This document shows positions 59,933 to 64,000 of a DNA stretch of 64,000 nt, one piece after another. A program made the translations under genes and the position numbers. The notes beneath the pieces were generated by a model. The model made no database searches, was not told the DNA's origin, and was given only the letters and a program-made list of their open reading frames with translations. Positions within the stretch are counted from its first letter, which is position 1. The number at the start of each line of letters is the position of its first letter. Source of the DNA: Oscillospiraceae bacterium (GTDB lineage: Bacteria > Bacillota > Clostridia > Oscillospirales > CAG-272); assembly GCA_015064445.1 (NCBI GenBank), contig SVSE01000004.1, positions 62,001 through 126,000 of the forward strand, in the 5' to 3' direction.

Positions 59933-60060
59933 TTTTATTCTCCTATCAAGGTCATTTAGTCCTATTGTTTGTGATTTGGTGGCGCTTACTCTCGCCCTTG
60001 AGCGCATAATCTCGCCTTTTTCGTTGGAAATCATCATTTTTCGATACTTATCCAATTTAT

Positions 60061-60089
60061 ATCTTACCATACTACAACAAATTTTTCAA
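60061..60089 (-). promoter_or_regulatory. Promoter of the lipoprotein operon
   Basis: Minus strand TTGAAA, 17-bp spacer, TAAGAT; leader of about 120 nt. Confidence 0.6.
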
Positions 60090-60145
60090 TATTTTAAATA
60101 TATTTATTTAATATCAGTCCCAAAAAAACAAAGTTTTATTTTCTC

Positions 60146-60174
60146 TTGAATTATTTTTTTCGTTGTGTTATTAT
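60146..60174 (+). promoter_or_regulatory. Promoter of the topoisomerase gene
   Basis: TTGAAT, 17-bp spacer, TATTAT. Confidence 0.65.
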
Positions 60175-60209
60175 AATATTTGATTGATAGAACCTATTGG
60201 AGGGTAAAA

Positions 60210-62198
60210 ATGGCAGAAAAGCAGTACAACGACCAAACCATATCGTCACTTAAGGGTGCTAACCGTGTTAGAAAAAGACCTGCGGTTATCTTCGGCTCTG
60301 AGGGGCTTGAGGGATGCGAGCATTCGTTTTTTGAGATTCTCTCGAACTCGATAGACGAGGCACGCGAGGGCTACGGTAAGGAAATTGTCGTTACAGTATA
60401 TCAGGACAGAACAATAGAGGTTGACGACCACGGCCGTGGCGTTCCTCTCGATTTTAATAAAAAAGAAAATCGCTATAACTGGGAGCTCGTTTATTGTGAG
60501 CTTTATGCTGGTGGTAAATATGAAAACAACGAAATTGACAGCGTATATAAGTTCTCTCTTGGAACTAACGGTCTTGGCGCTTGTGCAACTCAATACTCCT
60601 CGGAGTTTATGGATGTATACAGCTTCAAGGGCGATACTCTCTACGAAATCCACTTCGAAAAGGGAGAGCCTGCCTCTGAGCTTATAGTTAGCCCACTTGA
60701 GCGCAAGCAAAAAAGGACAGGAACGCTCACTCGTTGGCGTCCTGACCTTGAGGTATTTACCGAAACTAAGATTCCAAAGGAGCGCTTCCTCGACATTCTT
60801 CACAAGCAGGCTGTTGTAAATAAGGGCCTCAAGCTTGTGCTTGTTTATGAGGAGGAAAACGGCTCACTCTCCACCACAGAATTCTATTACGAAAATGGTA
60901 TTTCCGACTACATTAGCGAGCTCGCAGGCGAAAAATCGCTCACAGCCCCTTACATTTGGGATATGAAGGCCAAGGGACGCGACCGTGATGACAAGGAGGA
61001 TTACGAGCTTAAGGCTGAGATTTGCTTCTGCGTTTCTAACACAGTAAATCAGCTCGAATATTACCACAACTCAAGCTTTTTGGAGCACGGTGGCTCTCCT
61101 GCTAATGCAGTAAGGCGTGCCTTTACCTTCGAAATTGACAAGTATTTAGCCGAAAATAATAAGTATCTCAAAAAAGAGGAAAGGATTTCGTTTGTTGACA
61201 TTCAGGACTGCCTTGTCCTCGTTATCAACAGCTTCTCTACAAAGACCTCTTACGAGAACCAAACAAAGAAGTCAATCACAAACAAGTTCATTGAAAATGC
61301 TCTTTATGAGTCAATAAAGCACAATCTTGAGGTTTACTTTGCTGAAAATGCTCAGCAGGCTGAGCTTTTTGCCAACCAGGTGCTTGTAAATAAGCGCTCT
61401 CGTGAAAAGGCAGAAAGCACTCGTATCGACCTTAAAAAGAAGCTCGCAACCTCATCTGACATAACTCAAAGAGTTGAAAAGTTCGTTTCCTGTCGCTCCA
61501 AGGACCCTGCGCTTCGTGAGCTTTATATAGTTGAGGGTGACTCTGCTCTTACCTCATGTAAGCTCGCAAGAAATGCAGAATTTCAGGCAATTATTCCAGT
61601 TAGAGGTAAAACCCTTAACTGTCTTAAGAGCTCATACGACAAGATTTTCAAGAGCGACATTATCGTAGATTTGCTCAAGGTTATCGGCTGTGGAGTCGAG
61701 GTTAAGACAAAGGGCAAGGACGATATGAGCGCATTCAACCTCGACAACCTCAAATGGCGCAGAATTATCATCTGTACCGATGCTGACGAGGACGGCTTCC
61801 AGATAAGAACTCTTATTCTTACAATGTTTTACAGGCTTTTGCCAACTCTCATTCGTGAGGGCAAGGTATTTATTGCCGAGTCACCTCTCTATGAGATAAC
61901 CGAGGCAAAGGGCGAAATCTATTTTGCATACAACGAGGCAGAAAAAACCGAAATCTTGAACAAGCTTGAGGGCAAAAAGTACACCATTCAGCGTTCAAAG
62001 GGACTTGGCGAAAACGAGGCAGAGATGATGTCAAAAACGACTATGCATCCTGCTACAAGACGCTTAATTCAGGTTAGCCCTGCCGACGAGGAGCAAACTC
62101 GAATCATATTCGAAACACTTCTCGGCGACGATATCGTTGCAAGAAAGCAATTTATCGCCGATAATGGCTATAAATATATGGACATTGCAGACATTTAA
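60210..62198 (+). CDS. Type IIA topoisomerase ATPase subunit (GyrB/ParE family)
   Basis: A 662-residue GyrB/ParE protein. GHKL ATPase motifs are NSIDEAREGYG, VDDHGRGVPLD and SLGTNGLGACATQYSS; the TOPRIM domain has EGDSALTSCKLARN and CTDADEDG; the C-terminus has KGLGENEAEMM. Departures from the usual GyrB, such as PVRGKTLNCLKSSYDKIF instead of PLRGKILNV-KA, suggest a ParE-like paralogue. Start at 60210 has GGAGGG upstream. It is not followed by a gyrA/parC-type gene; repeats and minus-strand genes come next. Confidence 0.9.
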   Translation: MAEKQYNDQTISSLKGANRVRKRPAVIFGSEGLEGCEHSFFEILSNSIDEAREGYGKEIVVTVYQDRTIEVDDHGRGVPLDFNKKENRYNWELVYCELYAGGKYENNEIDSVYKFSLGTNGLGACATQYSSEFMDVYSFKGDTLYEIHFEKGEPASELIVSPLERKQKRTGTLTRWRPDLEVFTETKIPKERFLDILHKQAVVNKGLKLVLVYEEENGSLSTTEFYYENGISDYISELAGEKSLTAPYIWDMKAKGRDRDDKEDYELKAEICFCVSNTVNQLEYYHNSSFLEHGGSPANAVRRAFTFEIDKYLAENNKYLKKEERISFVDIQDCLVLVINSFSTKTSYENQTKKSITNKFIENALYESIKHNLEVYFAENAQQAELFANQVLVNKRSREKAESTRIDLKKKLATSSDITQRVEKFVSCRSKDPALRELYIVEGDSALTSCKLARNAEFQAIIPVRGKTLNCLKSSYDKIFKSDIIVDLLKVIGCGVEVKTKGKDDMSAFNLDNLKWRRIIICTDADEDGFQIRTLILTMFYRLLPTLIREGKVFIAESPLYEITEAKGEIYFAYNEAEKTEILNKLEGKKYTIQRSKGLGENEAEMMSKTTMHPATRRLIQVSPADEEQTRIIFETLLGDDIVARKQFIADNGYKYMDIADI

Positions 62199-62202
62199 GT
62201 CA

Positions 62203-62290
62203 GCAATGAATTGCAACCCCACAACAAGTGCGAAATGCGAAGTGCGAAACGCGAAATTAATGCGGAATTCGGAATGCGAAATGCGGAATA
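62203..62290. repeat. Fragment of hairpin array B and GAATTC units
   Basis: GCAATGAATTGCAAC at 62204-62218 is the start of a B-type array; R-family units follow at 62226-62290. Confidence 0.65.
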
Positions 62291-62293
62291 AGT

Positions 62294-62428
62294 AAGCATT
62301 CTCCTTGAGGAGAAGGGGGACCACATTAGTGGTGGCTGAGGTGTAGCCACTTGTGGCGTATCCAAATCTACACCTCATCAGTCAACATTCGTTGACAGCT
62401 TCCCCTCCAATCAAAGGGGAAGCCTATC
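62294..62428. repeat. Palindromic clostridial repeat
   Basis: Consecutive hairpins TTCTCC/GGAGAA, CCAC/GTGG, GAGGTGTA/TACACCTC enclosing GCCAC/GTGGC, GTCAAC/GTTGAC, and GCTTCCCCT/AGGGGAAGC. I recall elements with similar words as common intergenic repeats in Ruminococcaceae-type genomes. A last R-family unit follows to 62466. Confidence 0.65.
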
Positions 62429-62465
62429 AAATTCATTCCGAATTCCGAACTCCGCATTCCGCATT

Positions 62466-62492
62466 AAAAAAACCGACACCCTGTGTCGGTTT
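62466..62492 (-). terminator. Terminator of the tadA-acetyltransferase unit
   Basis: AAAAACCGACAC / GTGTCGGTTTTTT with loop CCT. Confidence 0.85.
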
Positions 62493-62496
62493 TTTC

Positions 62497-63117
62497 TTAT
62501 ATTTTAGAGTAGTCAATCTTTCTATTTTTAAAGTAATATTCCTTGTCGTGGTCATTAATTTCACGAACGACCTTGCAGGGTGTTCCGTGTGCGACAACGC
62601 CTGAGGGAATGTCCTTTGTTACAACGCTACCTGCGCCGATAACGCTATTATCTCCGATTGTAACACCAGGCATTACAATAACGCCAGCGCCAAGCCAAAC
62701 ATTGTTGCCTATTCTTATCGGCATATTGAATTGATAGTCGCTTTTGCGAAGCGTTGGGTCTATCGGATGACCTGCTGTTGCAAGAATAACATTTGGTGCA
62801 AAAAGCACATCGTTTCCAACATAAACATGAGTGTCATCAACTACGGTCAAATTGAAATTTGCGTACACATGGTTGCCAAAATGTAGATTATGACCACCCC
62901 AATTTGCGTGCAACGGTGGCTCAATATAACAGCCCTCGCCACACTCTGCGAGCATTTCCTTTAAAAGCGCCCTTCTCCTTGCGCCCTCGCTTGGACGAGT
63001 GTGATTATACTCGTACTGAAGCTCGAGGCATTTTGCCTGCTCTGCAACAAGCTCATCATTCATACAGTTATAAAGCTCGCCATTATGTATACTTTCTATA
63101 AGCTCCTTAAGCTCCAT
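62497..63117 (-). CDS. Sugar O-acetyltransferase (maltose/galactoside acetyltransferase type)
   Basis: A 206-residue left-handed beta-helix enzyme of the LacA/Maa family, acetylating sugars from acetyl-CoA. Hexapeptide repeats IGNNVWLGAGVIVMPGVTIGDNSVIGAGSVVTKDI are clear; NWGGHNLHFGNHVYANFNLT and the catalytic His in TAGHPID match the family. Ribosome site GAGGG. It begins on the last base of the tadA stop. Confidence 0.93.
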   Translation of the reverse strand: MELKELIESIHNGELYNCMNDELVAEQAKCLELQYEYNHTRPSEGARRRALLKEMLAECGEGCYIEPPLHANWGGHNLHFGNHVYANFNLTVVDDTHVYVGNDVLFAPNVILATAGHPIDPTLRKSDYQFNMPIRIGNNVWLGAGVIVMPGVTIGDNSVIGAGSVVTKDIPSGVVAHGTPCKVVREINDHDKEYYFKNRKIDYSKI

Positions 63118-63563
63118 TATTTTTCCCTCTTTGTCTTAAAAAATTTACTTAAAACACTGCCACATTCCTCAGATAAAACTCCACCTGTTATTTGTGGCTT
63201 GAAAAGAGGATAGTCGTTTAGATTTATCATAGTGCCAAACGCACCTGCCTTATGGTCGGGCGCACCGTAAACAACTCTCTCAACGCGTGCATTGACAATC
63301 GCACCTGCACACATAGGACAGGGCTCAAGCGTAACATAAAGCGTACAGCCAACAAGTCGCCAGCCACCAAGATACGCACACGCCTCGTTTATCGCCTTAA
63401 TTTCTGCGTGACAAAGCGCATTCTTGTCCTTCTCTCTTGTGTTATAAGCACGGGCAATTATCTTACCGTCTCGCACAATAATAGCGCCAACGGGCACCTC
63501 ATCAAGCGCCGATGCCTTTTCTGCCTCGCATAGCGCCTCACGCATAAAAATTTCGTCTGTCAT
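63117..63563 (-). CDS. tadA: tRNA-specific adenosine deaminase
   Basis: A 148-residue deaminase that makes inosine at the wobble position of tRNA-Arg. The zinc site is CHAEIKAI (His and catalytic Glu) and PCPMCAGAI (two Cys). It has MREALCEAEKASALDEVPVGAIIV at the start as usual. Start at 63563 with AAGAGGA; in-frame codons upstream lie in GAATTC repeat. Confidence 0.94.
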   Translation of the reverse strand: MTDEIFMREALCEAEKASALDEVPVGAIIVRDGKIIARAYNTREKDKNALCHAEIKAINEACAYLGGWRLVGCTLYVTLEPCPMCAGAIVNARVERVVYGAPDHKAGAFGTMINLNDYPLFKPQITGGVLSEECGSVLSKFFKTKREK

Positions 63564-63572
63564 ATCGTCCTC

Positions 63573-63600
63573 TTTTGCAGAATTCCGAATTCTGCATTTC
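63573..63600. repeat. GAATTC-type repeat between two genes
   Basis: GCAGAATTCCGAATTCTGC is a near-perfect palindrome of the R family; it ends at the stop of the next gene. Confidence 0.65.
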
Positions 63601-64000
63601 TCATTCAATGACTATATTATACCTGTCCTCTGCCTCGAGATAAACATCGCAAAGCGCCCTCATCTCTTCCTTTGATTCATAGACATTCTTATCGAAAACG
63701 CAGACGGTTTTGAAGCCTCCCTCGTGTGCTGTTTTAAGCGCATAATGTGCGTCCTCAAATATGTATGTTTCGTCCTTTGGTGTGCCGAGATATTCAAGAG
63801 CTGTGTTGTAAATTTTTGTCTCTCTTTTGCTTCCGCTCTCGCTACATGTGAAAATTTTTGGGAAATATTTAGCGATACCAAGGCGCGCCAAAACCTTTTC
63901 AACGGTTGGTCTGTCTGTCGCTGTCGCAAGGCAAATTTTAACACCCGAATCAGTGAGCCTTTGCAAAAGCTCCTTCGCCCCGTCCTTTAAGGTAACAAGC
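63601..64000 (-). CDS. HAD-family hydrolase, N-terminus beyond the window
   Basis: A 133-codon C-terminal part of a HAD phosphatase; the frame is open to the right edge (reading LVTLKDGAKELLQRLTDSGV there), so the start is outside. Visible are motif II CLATATD, a cap-like LGIAKYFPKIFTCSESGSKRE, motif III region and the motif IV TYIFEDAHYALKTAHEGG. It resembles beta-phosphoglucomutase/phosphatase-like HADs. Confidence 0.85.
   Translation of the reverse strand, partial: LVTLKDGAKELLQRLTDSGVKICLATATDRPTVEKVLARLGIAKYFPKIFTCSESGSKRETKIYNTALEYLGTPKDETYIFEDAHYALKTAHEGGFKTVCVFDKNVYESKEEMRALCDVYLEAEDRYNIVIE

Noticed and set aside
60008-60070. Upstream start of the unknown helical protein
   Set aside because: The ATG at 60070 overlaps the likely -10 box and lacks a ribosome site; 59932 has AGGAGA.

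Overview
The window reads as a piece of a chromosome from a low-to-mid GC, spore-forming member of the Clostridia, probably an uncultured gut lineage. The basis is a spoIIE gene, Firmicutes-type small proteins (RnpM/YlxR, YlxQ, YdbC, a DUF6472-like protein), AGGAGG-type ribosome sites, sigma-A promoters, many lipoproteins with a -SC- lipobox and intergenic regions packed with palindromic repeats. No rRNA, tRNA, CRISPR array or intact insertion sequence was seen.

Layout. 1-2.8 kb: L-lactate dehydrogenase and an ABC exporter. 2.8-7.4 kb: secreted cysteine peptidase and lipoprotein genes on the minus strand. 7.5-10.1 kb: a flavoprotein and an alpha/beta hydrolase around a hairpin array. 10.3-15.1 kb: the rimP-nusA-rnpM-ylxQ-infB operon. 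15.2-20 kb: CAAX protease, cysS, a DUF6472-like protein, dusB and a DMT transporter. 20.2-24.4 kb: YdbC and an operon of LUD protein, zinc-ribbon membrane protein and hydrolase/acyltransferase fusion. 24.6-28.9 kb: methionine synthesis (metY-metAA), then an ACT protein with a UPF0210 protein. 29-33.8 kb: the complete branched-chain amino acid transporter livJHMGF. 33.9-42.5 kb: SLOG protein, spoIIE, divergent pncB and nadE, Lrp-type regulator and aminotransferase. 42.5-47.8 kb: leucine-rich surface protein, GH36-like glycosidase, radical SAM protein and RNHCP protein. 48-50.7 kb: mnmE and a HAD phosphatase. 50.7-52.5 kb: a decayed prophage. 52.6-60.1 kb: a secreted protein, a structured RNA candidate and an operon of lipoproteins (phosphoesterase, esterase, HtrA-like protease). 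60.2-64 kb: GyrB/ParE, an acetyltransferase, tadA and a HAD protein cut by the window edge.

The most unusual content lies between the genes. Several repeat families conserve folding rather than sequence. One family (S1, four copies) is an approximately 110-bp multi-branched element in which every helix of one copy differs from the other three yet still pairs. A second (S2, three complete copies plus fragments) has an outer helix that covaries and ends 0-4 nt from the stop codon of a minus-strand gene; one S2 copy is split by an S1 copy, which implies mobility. A third class consists of arrays of short hairpins whose stems all differ while a 7-9-bp spacer is constant; one array sits inside the loop of a transcription terminator. 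Two such elements supply the C-terminal codons of proteins (SpoIIE and the ABC exporter). A separate locus at 54.37-54.54 kb looks like an independently transcribed RNA with a perfect four-way junction. Other points of note: a NAD synthetase whose glutaminase nucleophile is glycine, and a prophage remnant in which the terminase ATPase start is fused in frame to a tail protein.
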